From contig OY998176.1 in the NCBI GenBank assembly GCA_963921935.1, forward strand, positions 86,034,960-86,098,959: DNA of 64,000 bases, written 5' to 3'. Position 1 is the first letter of the stretch. Every line of letters begins with the position of its first letter. Positions 54,205 to 64,000 of the stretch are shown piece after piece. The translations under genes and the position numbers were made by a program. The notes below the pieces were generated by a model. That model searched no databases. It was not told the DNA's origin and was given only the letters and a program-made list of their open reading frames with translations. Source of the DNA: Galeruca laticollis (lineage: Eukaryota; Arthropoda; Insecta; Coleoptera; Chrysomelidae).

Positions 54205-54884
54205 GCTGCAATTTTGCCTCTGACCCGAATAGGAGTATTGGAACCTGGAACGTTCAGAGCTGGTATAGAGCCGGAGCCGCCACAAATGCCATTCAACAAC
54301 TCGAAAATATAGGAATGGATATAACAGCATTCCAAGAAATAAGATGGCCTGGGGACCAAAATGTAAAGATGAGTAAATCTGTTATATTTTTTAGCGGCAG
54401 TAAACAGGGAAAACATGAATTTGGAACAGGTTTTGTCATTAGAGAAGATATGGTCCAAAACGTTCTAAATTTCAAACCAATGAATGAAAGAATGTGCTAC
54501 ATTAGACTAAAAGGCAAATGGTACAACATATCGATCATCTCATCACATGCTCCAACTGAAGAGAAGGACGAAGCCACCAAAGATGCCTTCTACGACATCT
54601 TAGAGAAAACCATTGACACAATGCCCAAACAAGACATGCGGCTACTCTGTCGAGATTTCAATGCCAAAATAGGCAAAGAACCCTGCTTCAACCCAACGAT
54701 AGGCAAACACAACCTCCATAATATATCCAATGATAATGAGCAAAGACTTATAGAAGCGGCCACTTCCAACAATATGCTGATAAAATCGACTATGTTCCCA
54801 CATAAAAACATCCACAAACAGACATGGATTTCAAATGACCACACCACCCGAAACCAAATAGACCTATTACAGCACAAGCCATAA
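54205..54884 (+). pseudogene. LINE APE endonuclease (craniofacial development protein 2-like)
   Basis: Open from about 54205 to TAA 54882-54884. Reads IGTWNVQSWYRAGAATNAI, TAFQEIRWPGDQN (catalytic Glu in QEIRW), GTGFVIREDM, SIISSHAPTEEKDE, RLLCRDFNAKIGKEPCF (the GDFN block with Gly to Arg), and NQID, where it stops resembling the family. These are the blocks of RTE-like insect LINE endonucleases often mislabelled craniofacial development protein 2. The RT that should follow is absent, so only the 5' part of the element remains. Confidence 0.88.
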
Positions 54885-55405
54885 CAGATTTTTTATTTAT
54901 TTTTTAGTGTCATTTAGAAGAAGCGTTGAAATGAGTTTTCTGATAAAAAAATATGTCACTTCCATAAACCCCATTACTAGGTGAATTTAACAAATTAACT
55001 TCAAAAATAGAATACGTAAACAATACTTAACGTAGTTTCTATTTTATTTACATCCATATCGTGTGATATGTGGCATTGATAGGTCGCACTTCTATCTAAT
55101 CAATGACTAGGTATAAAAAACGAGCCATCAACAATCTTTGTCATTAGATACTATTCTCGATCTAGATAATAGAAACAGAATAAATTATAGCATATAAAAA
55201 TAATGGCACAAATTAGATATATTGACATATTTTGTTTTTTACATTTGAAATTATGGTAGTGGGATTCTCATTTTGAAAAATAGCCAGGGGACATATTTTT
55301 ATTGAAGCAATTTGGTGTTGTTAGTGACAATAAGTACAAATTGTAATTCATGTGTATGCTGGAGAGGCTCAGGTATTATTGAATCTCGAAAAAATTGTTA
55401 CTCGC

Positions 55406-55591
55406 TGCTATATAAAACAGTTTAACATAAATAAACTTTATTCTTTAAAACGTAATTCGGCATGTGTTGCTGTATGAGCACAAAAATTGTGGATTCATGA
55501 ATTAATTAATGTCCTTAAGGCACTTTGCACCATGTCGTCACTCTTCAGTACTGCCATTATAAAATAAACAATTATTACATATAATATAACA
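55406..55591 (-). repeat. 3' LTR of gypsy element
   Basis: 186 bp, TGTTATATTA...TATAGCA on the minus strand, homologous to 58646-58834. A TATATAAAACAG tract lies near the end. Preceded on the minus strand by the PPT AAAGGAGGTAGGA (55592-55607 region). Confidence 0.85.
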
Positions 55592-55607
55592 TCCTACCTC
55601 CTTTAAC
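55592..55607 (-). promoter_or_regulatory. Polypurine tract
   Basis: Minus strand TTAAAGGAGGTAGGA immediately before the LTR TGTTAT start, as required for plus-strand priming. It sets element orientation. Confidence 0.75.
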
Positions 55608-56049
55608 AAAAAAGATGATAATCCTGAAACCTAGCAGGAACTATTGATTCTATTTTTGATCGTTTAGTAGATGTACTTCTCCGGTTATCTTGTCAGAGTT
55701 GTTCTTTATTGTCTCTTCTATTTCCACTTCCTCAGGTTCGGCTGGTCGTGTCGAGTTTCTTTCATTATAGTTCTCTCTTTTAACCTTTATCTGATCTTCT
55801 TTTTCCTCTATTTGGCAGTAATCTTCTTTTTCTACCCGCTTTATATTATTCTTCTCTTCATTGGCTTCGAGATTTTCTAGTTCCGTTCCTTTATTTGTGG
55901 GAATCTGTCTGATATTTACTAATCTTCTTCAATAGTTGTTGCAATTAACGTTGACGATGTATGAAGAATCGTCTAGTTTTTGTGAAACATGCTATGCTTT
56001 AGTCCAGTTTGATGTTGATTGAGGATTCATCCGAATAATAGCTGGTTCT

Positions 56050-56962
56050 CCAATTTAAAGTTTGGGTAGATGTCTGCTATTCTTATCATAGTAGAATTTA
56101 ACCTTCCTCTTATTTGTTTCTATTGTTACTGGTACATTGTTGATTATCTTTGGTGTTAAACTAATTATTGAACATGGTACTCTAGTTCTGGATTCATGGC
56201 AATATATTGAAAAGGCTATAAAGGAATGTCGTGTGATGTCATTTCTGGTCTCTGTTGGCTTTCCATATATTCGGCACATATGTCGCAGTTTTGAATTTTG
56301 TTTTTAATTTCATTGGTCATTCAAGGCCAGTAGAGATTATTTTTTGCCAATTTTATTGTAGCTTCTTTTCAATTGTGGGTTACGTGCACTTTTTCTGTTA
56401 TGACTTTTTCCAAATTAACCAATATTCTATCATTTCTATAAATTATTCCATCCAACAATGAACAATGAGTATTCATGCTTAAATTTGTAATATACCTTCA
56501 CGCCATCTGGCACTTGATTGATTGTGTTGGATCACCCATATATTATGTAGGGAACCATGTTCTGCAGTGTGTTACCTTTGAAGTTTCATCCTATATATTT
56601 TTCAACCATTCACTAATAACCTTTAAATATTGTACAAAGTCGGTTTTTTCTATCTATTTTTCATCTTTTTCTTTTGCTCGAACTGTTTTTAATACTTTAA
56701 AGGAGCTCTTGACAGTGCATCAGCAATTGTCTTCTCCTACGACATATTGTAATTCCAAATCATATCTTTGTAATGTCAGCATTTGTTGGAGTCTTTTCAG
56801 TGCCTTAAGTAGAGGTTTTTTGAATAATATAATTATCAATGGACATATTTCCTATGATTATTTGATCGAATCTTAAGCATCCGAAAACAATCGAAAGTAA
56901 TTCTTTCTCATTCTGAGCGTATTGTTCTTCCGTCTTGGTTGATGTCCTAAACGTATAACCTA
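56050..56962 (-). pseudogene. Gypsy RNase H end and integrase remnants
   Basis: Starts GYTFRTSTKTEEQYAQNEKE then LLSIVFGCLRFDQ (RNase H C-terminal half) and ends RNase H with an ADALSRAP block near 56720. Then integrase zinc-binding C..C (NCDICAEYMES, near 56270), after which the catalytic core is missing and the C-terminal domain appears (KFYYDKNSRHLPKLKIG, about 56040-56100). Frame breaks are frequent. Confidence 0.75.
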
Positions 56963-56973
56963 TAATACCAATA

Positions 56974-57730
56974 CTTTAAAAAAGGAAAATCATTTAGAGT
57001 TTGTTTAGACCTTGTACTATTAAATGAAGCCATGAAACGACATAATTTCCATTTTACGACAATAGATAAATACTACCCGAATTATGTAAAACGAAAATAT
57101 TCAGCACACTAGACACTAAGAAAGCGTTTTGGCCTGTTGAGTTAGTTGAAGATAGTAGCAACCTAACGACTCTCTGGGCCCCATTTGGAAGATACCGATG
57201 GAAAAGACTCCCTTTTGTTAACTCTTCTGCGCCTGAAATGTTTCAAATAAAAACGCAAGCTGTAGTATCGGACCTAAAAGGAGTTGAGATTCTGGCAGAT
57301 GATATAGTGGTATATGGATGTGGAAACACAGAATAATAAGCATTAAAAGATCATAGGAAGGAACTAGGAACTAGGAAAATTTGTTTAAGAGATTGAAAGA
57401 AAACCATTGTAAACTGAATAAGAAAAAGATAAATATATGTGATGGAATCATAATTGATGAATCAAAAATACAAACAATAAAGTTATTTAATTCCTATACC
57501 GAAAGATAAAAAATCACTATTAAGATTTATAGGAATTGTTACGTATATCAGTAGGTACATCAGAAACTTAAGAAATGACCAATATTAGAAAATTAACATA
57601 CAACAATGTGAAATGGAACTGGACTGAAGTAGATTTTTAATTATTACAATCCTACTAAACCTATTATTATAGAATGTGATTCAAACAGCTTTGGCTTAGG
57701 AGTTGCGGTTTTAATAAATAATCATTAAAT
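56974..57730 (+). pseudogene. Gypsy reverse transcriptase, inverted block
   Basis: GKSFRVCLDLVLLNEAMKRH, TLDTKKAFWPVELVEDSSNL (first Asp), APFGRYRWKRLPFVNSSAPE, GVEILADDIVVYG (catalytic block, YVDD changed to LADD), PKDKKSLLRFIGIVTYISRY, then IIIECDSNSFGLGVAV, the start of RNase H. It stops where the minus-strand block at 56962 picks up, so one pol gene has been split and one half flipped. Several stops. Confidence 0.8.
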
Positions 57731-58389
57731 GATACCTTATCAGATTAGTTTCAGTTATTGAACATTGCACGACCATATATTAAATTTTTATGGAATATTA
57801 ATTTCCTTCCTATTGCCAATATATCGTTATTAACATTAACTTGGTCCCTGTCAATTGAATGAAATCTATATTTCACTAATGCTTTGGTTCCTATGGCTGT
57901 TAGAATAATTTCAATATTGTTATTTCTTCGATTTCATTCTATTTATCCATAGGCGTTGCAACTTCATAGTTTTTCCAATTAGTCACTAAATTTTCGAATT
58001 TCTGTGCTATATCACCTTGTGGTGGTTACTCAGTAAGTGCCCTTCGTATAAACTACGTTCACCATAGAGCCATTATATCTTTGAGGAAAACACTTACCTA
58101 GTAGCCGTTCTTCGGGGATTGCATAAACAACATCATTTATAAAACTCACTGGGCTTAGTATATGTAGAATTAACACAGATTACAATATCTTATACATTTT
58201 ATCTAATTAAAAAAATAATAATGAATGAATGATTGGTTAGTTACACTTTGTTTTTATAGGAAACATGCAAGTCAGTCACCGGTAGGTTCGACCTTCCGCG
58301 TATGTGAACGCGATGTTTACGTTTAATAAAAACGTGATTTCTGGGTGTTCGCCTGACCTTAATCAGATCGATGCCCGCTATTAACATTG

Positions 58390-58640
58390 GAAAATATAAT
58401 ATACACAATCTAATCTTTTTCTATGAAAATGTCTTTTTTTACAATACTGTCTTTTTCGGGATCATCACAATCTTTTTCTATTCCTAGGGCTGTATGCCAC
58501 GGCACATTCGCATTATTATTACTTGAAGTGATGTGTCTACCTACTGCTTGTAGTTGTTCATTCAGTTATTTGATGGTAGTAGCCTGTTGTTTTAATAGCT
58601 CCACCAGTTGCTCATTTGTAATCGTGCCTTCTATACCTGA
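58390..58640 (-). pseudogene. Gypsy gag N-terminal fragment
   Basis: Minus strand just inside the 5' LTR reads GTITNEQLVELLKQQATTIK, a stop, then LNEQLQAVGRHITSS and a charged tail. The coiled N-terminus with (Q/E)L(V/L)xLL spacing is gag-like. It follows a PBS-like GGTGTCAGG. Poor beyond 58390. Confidence 0.5.
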
Positions 58641-58645
58641 CACCG

Positions 58646-58834
58646 TGCTATATAAAACAGCTTAATATAAATAAACTTTTTTCTTTAAAAAGTAAATTAA
58701 CATGTGTTGCTATATAAGTACAATAATGGTGAATCCATGAATGAATGAATGTCCTTAAGACATATGGTAGATGACGTATGTCGTCACGTCAGTGCTGCCA
58801 TTATAAAAAAACAATTATTCCATACAAAATAACA
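58646..58834 (-). repeat. 5' LTR of gypsy element
   Basis: 189 bp, homologous to 55406-55591 (shared AAAACAG(T/C)TTAA, ATGTGTTGCT, GTCCTTAAG, GCTGCCATTATAAAA). Outer flank CAGTC does not match the left flank CTCGC. Confidence 0.85.
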
Positions 58835-60468
58835 CAGTCATTTTTTTCTTCCATCAAGATTTCCTGACCTAACATTGACACAAAATTTGACATTCAATAC
58901 GTTCATTTACTATCATAAATTGAAATAAACATTGTTTCTTCTAAAAATATTTCAAAATGTCTTAAATGGCGTTTAAAGCACAGTAATTATGGTTATAAAT
59001 AATTTAATTTGTCAAATTTCTGATTAAAAGTACTTATTTAAAAATTAATAAATTGTTTATTATCATTGTTATTAAACAAATTGCCAATTAGAGAATCTAC
59101 ATTTACATAAAAAATATTATATGTATAAACATAATTAGTACTAATGGAAGCAATAATTGATAAAATTGTATAATTAAGTAATAATCGGATAACCAGTCGA
59201 TACAACATATTGTATGAGTTAGTTATTTTGAACTATATGAGGAAAAAATGATAATATTTGTTATGTTCTTATGAAATACTGTCGATATGTAAGTTGCATG
59301 TCGAAAAACATCAGTTCCATTAGCTAGTAACTTTATTTTTCATATTGATTACCACTAACAGAAATTGGGTCGAAAAATTTAGTTTCTTGAGGATATCAAA
59401 TATAACCACTAAAAGCATCGATAAACAAAACCCTTTCATGAATTAGAGTACATAAAGTTAACACTTTCAACATCAAGAAGGCTTTTCACAAGCTAATACA
59501 AATTTGAATCATTAAGATTAAGAATATCTTCTACTCTTTTTCCTTGTAAGAAATTCGATATTTTTTAACTTGCAGTGCCTTAGATCTTTTTTACGCCTTG
59601 TGCAATTTTTCTTATTATACGTACTTTGAGCTTAATTTCTCTTTAAAATCATAACTGCTCAAATATTTTTTAGTGTTTATTGGCTCCTCCTTTATCCATC
59701 TTTGTTTCCCTACTAATTTCGTATTCTTTTTACAATTATATAGTTTATTTACGATAAAAAGACGATAACGTTGCAAAACAAAATTTGTGAGTTGCCAATC
59801 TGTAGTTTTTTCCTTTACTTAACGAAAACTAGAAAAGTCAATCTGATGTTAGATTGACAGTTCTTCTTTTCCATTGTTCCGTACCTCGTAGGGCGAAGTC
59901 AACAATATTTATTTAAAAATAAAAGGCTTGTATGATAGGCTTGATTAATTTAATATACATATTTATTCATGAAAAAATATGGATAAGATACAAGAAACAG
60001 TAACCAATCATTCTATATTCGAATTAACATTTAATCATTTTACATAGAAGAGGGTTAAATGACGAACTGTAGGTCCTTATACCTTATTCTATGCTCTATA
60101 GGACCATCTTCAAGAGCACTGCAAGGTTTTACGCTAAAAGGAGTCAATACAAGCTGTAATCATGATGCCAATTTAAATATTGTTTCTTTATACAATATCT
60201 ATTATATTTATTATAATAAAAGTAGAATGGAAAAATGGAAAAAAAAATATAGATACACAAAATATAATTTTGTTACAAGATATAAAAATAACAAATCTCC
60301 TATTTTATCAGTATTATTTATGTAGAGATACTGTGGTCGTTGTTTTAATTAGTGTATTATAAAATAACTGTACCTAATTAATTTAATAATAGTTATAAGT
60401 GATTTTGAAAAAATGGAAATAGAGCAAATTGGATAAAAATATACAAAAAATAAAATACGAGATTTCCA
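58835..60468. other. No recognisable gene
   Basis: Very AT-rich intronic sequence. No coding blocks or structured repeats identified. Confidence 0.5.
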
Positions 60469-62247
60469 CTACTCCACTACAAAATCATCACTATCTTCAT
60501 CGTCACTGTCAAAATTAATAATAAGTGGAGGCACATCCTGTCTATCGAATACTACTTCTCTATCCAACCCATCTTGTATAATTTTTTCAGTGTGCTCTAC
60601 TGTCTTTGACAAAATATCAGGAGTCACTTTTTCTAAAGACTTTTTCCATACACCTATTGCTTGTTCTGTTGAAGAACCATCAGTTCCCACATGATCTCTA
60701 TAAATTTTCTTAACTATGCCCCAAATATGTTCAATTGGGTTGAACATATAGTGGTAAGGGGGAAGTCGAAGCACTTTGTTACCATATTTTTCAGATAATA
60801 TGTCAGCTTCATATACTGTTGGTCATTTATTCCTACAAAAATGCATATATTTAAACAAAATAAGTTATCTAAGTACTACCATAATATATTGAAAAATGTT
60901 TATACCAACTTACCGTTGTACTAAGTTCAATAATTGGGTTTTGAGGAAAGTATTTTCAAAAGGAATATCATTTTGTATCAACCAGTTCTGTATATCAGCC
61001 TTTTTGGTAGCTGTTGTTGGTACTTTACTGATCACTGTACTGTGATAACTTGCATTATCCATTACAATTGTGGCAGGTTCTTCCAAGTTCACTAAAAGCT
61101 GGTATTCAAATCAATGCAAAAAAATTTCTCGGTTCATTTCACCGTGGTAATCACCATCTTGTTTTTTGGAAGGAAAAACCAGCCCTGCTCCAGGAATAAA
61201 TCCAGAAGAGGAACCAGCATGCAATACTATATACCTACAATAAGGAAATAACAAATTATTACTAGGTTTCCTAGATAGACTGCATAGCTCAAAACAACTA
61301 TTAATAATTATATAGATTTAAATAAAATAGTGTGACTAGTAAATATTTGAAAAGGTCTTAAAATAGCAGGAATGTTAGTACATCATAAATGAATTGCCAA
61401 ATTTTATTATTCAATTACCTTGGAACACCAATTTTGGTTTTTTTCACGCTTCTATTAGAATCTTGCCAAGAACGTCCAACAGTACCGTCTTTAAATATCC
61501 GGATCTCATCCAAAAACACAAATTGATATAAACCTTCCCTTTTTATCTTGACATATTCATGTAGAAAATGTACACGTTTTAATGCAATATGTGGCAACTC
61601 CATTAAACCACGACGAGGCTCATCTTTTTGGTATTTGAATCCAATATTTTTCACTATCTTCCAGAGTGATGTTAAACAACCATTAAAGAGCTCACGCTCC
61701 TGGAGTTTGTCTCTTAAAAATTTCAAGGTTATGTGTTCCTCTGAAAAAATATTGTGTTAGTTAATTGTGAATAAAATAAAATAGTGAATTCAATATACTC
61801 ACTGTTTCCATACATTTCGAAAAGTATTTTGATCAAAGTTATCAATTTCAATAGTAATTTTTATGCGTTGTCTCTTTTTAGGTGGGCTTTTAGGCTTTTC
61901 ACCTCTATTATGCTTGGCGGCAATACGGTTAACAGTGGTAACGCTAAGTTGTAAAGCTTCTACAACTCTCTACAATATAATTACTTCAATGTATGAAAGA
62001 ATAATATATTATCAAGTTTAATTAACCTAACCTAACATCAAAAACATTTAATCATTTACATTTAAATATGTAACAAGAATATTAATAATGATGAATACAA
62101 ATAGCGAATACTATTACTTAAGTCTCTTACGGCAGTAAGCGGGAGAAGCGGGCCCCCATTTCGGCATTCTCGTTCAAAATTGCTCAACAAAGATGTTACC
62201 ATCTCTTGACATTTTCTGTTCAGCTGCTTCGGCATTTTATTAACCAC
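60469..62247 (-). pseudogene. Five-exon DDE transposase relic, long D-E spacing
   Basis: Minus-strand exons with GT-AG introns at about 62247-62131, 61969-61803, 61740-61419, 61234-60914 and 60832-60469, roughly 430 codons. Blocks: VVEALQLSVTTVNRIAAKHN (HTH), basic PKSPPKKRQRIKI, YQFVFLDEIRIF (first Asp), TIVMDNASYHS (second Asp), RLPPYHYMFNPIEHIWGIVK (Glu), acidic C-terminus DSDDEDSDDF. Second Asp to Glu spans 81 residues, as in DD82E elements. Two in-frame stops (exon 4 LH*FEYQ; exon 5 NK*PTVYE) disable it. Related to but distinct from the 31873-34055 element. TIRs not found. The intron number is unusual for a Tc1/mariner relative and could mean former domestication. Confidence 0.75.
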
Positions 62248-63477
62248 ACACTGCAGATTTTCCTAAATAATTAGTTATGAAAATAACTGTTTTTTAATCT
62301 TAAAGAAGCAATTAATTTAAAAGCACCAAAAAAACTTGTAAATGTTAGACGATGATCGAATGTCAATAAACGTCAAAACAAACTCGGGAATTTTACCCGT
62401 TGATTTGACAACGTCTTGAAGTTTTGCCAAACCGTTAGCTGTAAATTGCCCTGGCTGTTGAGGATATATGGTATTAACGGTTGGTAAATTAATATTTATT
62501 CTGATAAGCAGGAAAGTCTTTCTATCGTAAATAAACTATATATGCTGTGGATTATACATCTGTAAAATAATATCAGCTCAAACAATTTTGGTGTTTCTTT
62601 AATTTCTCTACTTCATACTATTTACCGTAATTTTGATTCCTTCCTAAGTTCCCATATCGTTCATTGTATAGTGAATTAAGGTTTTTCTATCTTAATTTGA
62701 CAATATTCTTCTTAGTTAATCACTACTGTTCTAATTTTTTATATGTTTACATTCCTATTCATTTTATTGGTCTCTAGCAATCTAAAATTGATTATATTTG
62801 CATTAAATCATCTCGTATCCATTCCAAATCAAATAAGGTCACTTGTACGAATATTTTCCTTTTTACTAATGTACATTTTCCTCGTTCAGATACTCACGAA
62901 CAATAATTCAACTGTTATCACTGAGCCAAGTATAATTAAAGTAACTGCTCGTTTTGTGCCCGGATTTGCGATCCCTAAGGAAAAAAACTTCACAGTTACG
63001 CATGTTACAACTGTCATTCTGTCCACGCTGCCGACTAGAGATACATAGGAAAGTGGAAGTATTACTAATTTCTACAGGTACACTGAAATAAATACTTCAA
63101 AAATGGTACTCTTGGAGTTAATTTAATGTATATATCAATTTATTAAACTACCAACAGATGTAGCAGATGAGAATTTGATAAATTTGAATAAATCGTAAGA
63201 AAGTCCCACTTACCAAGAGGATACTTATAGTTTTGATTGCTGTTGACTAGTACCTTTTTTGCGAAATGTCAGCTTTGTAACATACGTTTTGTTACTCTCC
63301 TGTTTTTCTTAGTAATTATTTTAATTTTTAACATCGGCTTCAAAGAAAAATTAGAGGTATACTATTATCGAGAAGAACCCATGAAGCAAGATCCAGATGT
63401 GAAGTTCAATTGAAGAAAATACCTGAAGACCAAGAAACATCCCATGAATGGAGCAGCGAGAAGAACAAGAGGAAATA
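62248..63477. other. No recognisable gene
   Basis: AT-rich. 62340-62470 is slightly GC-richer and may hold the missing end of the transposase element. It could also include a BEL/Pao 5' LTR left of 63478, but no boundaries were seen. Confidence 0.35.
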
Positions 63478-64000
63478 ACGACTTTCTTAAATTGAATTTA
63501 AAAAATTTGACGGAAATGTCAAAGATTGGATTGAATTCTGGGTACAGTTCCGAAAAATTCATGAAGTCGAGGAAATAGATCTCGAAAGACAAGTATCAGT
63601 ATCTACCACAGGCAACAGTAGTGGATTCCGCTGTAAGAGAATTAGTGGAGAGCCTTCCTCCATTAGGAGCTAATTACACGTTAAGACCAGGTTTGCAAAA
63701 GTTGAATTCCTTATTGAGGTCTATGTGAGGGAACTGTTGAGTTTAGTTTTTAGAAAAGCAGTGGATAATACAGGTGTCAATTTCCAATCTAGAAACCCAA
63801 CTAAGAGCATTGGAATAACTAAGAGTAACAAAGGAAAAATATGCAGCAATGTTATTTCCTTTGGTAGAGTGTGCATTAGTGAACGATACATTGTAGGCAT
63901 GGGAAGATATCACAGTGCAAATAAAGTTAACATTTCTAATATAAATGAAAAAGGGAAAGCAAATGAAAATAGTGTGGTTCAAATAAAATATCATTTTGAT
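63478..64000 (+). pseudogene. BEL/Pao gag (DUF1759-like), runs off window
   Basis: KKFDGNVKDWIEFWVQFRKI then HEVEEIDLE, YQYLPQATVVDSAVRELVES, EFLIEVYVRELLSLV and LETQLRALE...TKEKYAAMLFPLV, the (L)P.F.G....W..F...F......L....K..YL...V...A...(I/V) pattern of BEL/Pao gag. At least four frame changes. Continues past 64000. Confidence 0.8.

Larger units (their letters stand above)
55406..58834 (-). mobile_element. Ty3/gypsy element with an inverted RT segment
   Basis: 3429 bp bounded by two LTRs in the same orientation. In minus-strand order: 5' LTR, PBS-like GGTGTCAGG, gag N-terminus, then an RT block in the opposite orientation (56974-57730), then RNase H and integrase remnants in element orientation (56962 to 56050), PPT and 3' LTR. 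The integrase core is deleted. No clear target duplication. Confidence 0.85.

Noticed and set aside
37094..64000. Next hth exon (completing Trp, then FINARR)
   Set aside because: I looked for it on the + strand and did not find the expected codons; the exon must lie to the right of the window.

Overview
This is a eukaryotic, AT-rich, intron-dominated stretch of insect DNA, made almost entirely of decayed and nested transposable elements. The only clear host coding sequence is a 77-bp exon on the + strand at 37017-37093. It encodes the middle of a MEIS-type TALE homeodomain (begins HPYPSEDQKK, ends ILQVNNW) and has a pyrimidine-rich acceptor and a GTAAGT donor. That is homothorax (hth), so the window most likely lies inside very large introns of hth. 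The TE mix (RTE-like LINEs, Penelope, Ty3/gypsy, BEL/Pao, piggyBac, hAT, Tigger, long-spacing Tc1/mariner relatives) fits an insect with a large genome, plausibly a beetle; the order is inference.

Layout. 0-7.6 kb: small repeats, a LINE RNase H relic, and an RTE-like LINE (about 4.28-7.26 kb) bracketed by inverted copies of a 250-300 bp sequence. 7.7-10.9 kb: an internally deleted Ty3/gypsy element whose integrase is followed by an open TARG1/OARD1-like macro domain that runs up to the 3' LTR. 11.75-21.3 kb: a large structure with AATATTC-rich arrays at both ends and inverted homologous arms. A hAT element with a perfect 8-bp target duplication (CGCCAGGG) sits in its centre, and that hAT holds a 174-bp satellite array and a piggyBac element flanked by TTAA. 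A solo LTR related to the gypsy element is in the left arm; a spliced DUF4806-like relic is on the right. 22-31 kb: a ZBED5-like hAT relic, DUF4780-like fragments, a 2.3-kb segment with inverted ends holding two foldback elements and a THAP-like fragment, and a LINE RT relic. 31.87-34.06 kb: a TIR-bounded long-spacing (about DD82E) Tc1/mariner relative, followed by a second relic and a Penelope GIY-YIG fragment.

36-45 kb: the hth exon; a 1.75-kb TIR element with TA duplications whose only gene is a PIN/XPG-like nuclease; a GC-richer intronic stretch; and a second copy of the satellite into which a Tigger/pogo element has inserted. 46.5-51.2 kb: a three-level nest, Penelope interrupted by a minus-strand LINE, itself interrupted by a plus-strand LINE, each insertion with a target duplication. 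51.8-64 kb: LINE RT and endonuclease fragments, a second piggyBac relic, a gypsy element with both LTRs but an inverted RT block, a five-exon DDE transposase relic, and a BEL/Pao gag running off the right edge.

Almost every TE gene is frameshifted, stopped or deleted. The macro domain ORF and the hth exon are the least damaged reading frames. No tRNA, rRNA or CRISPR array was seen.
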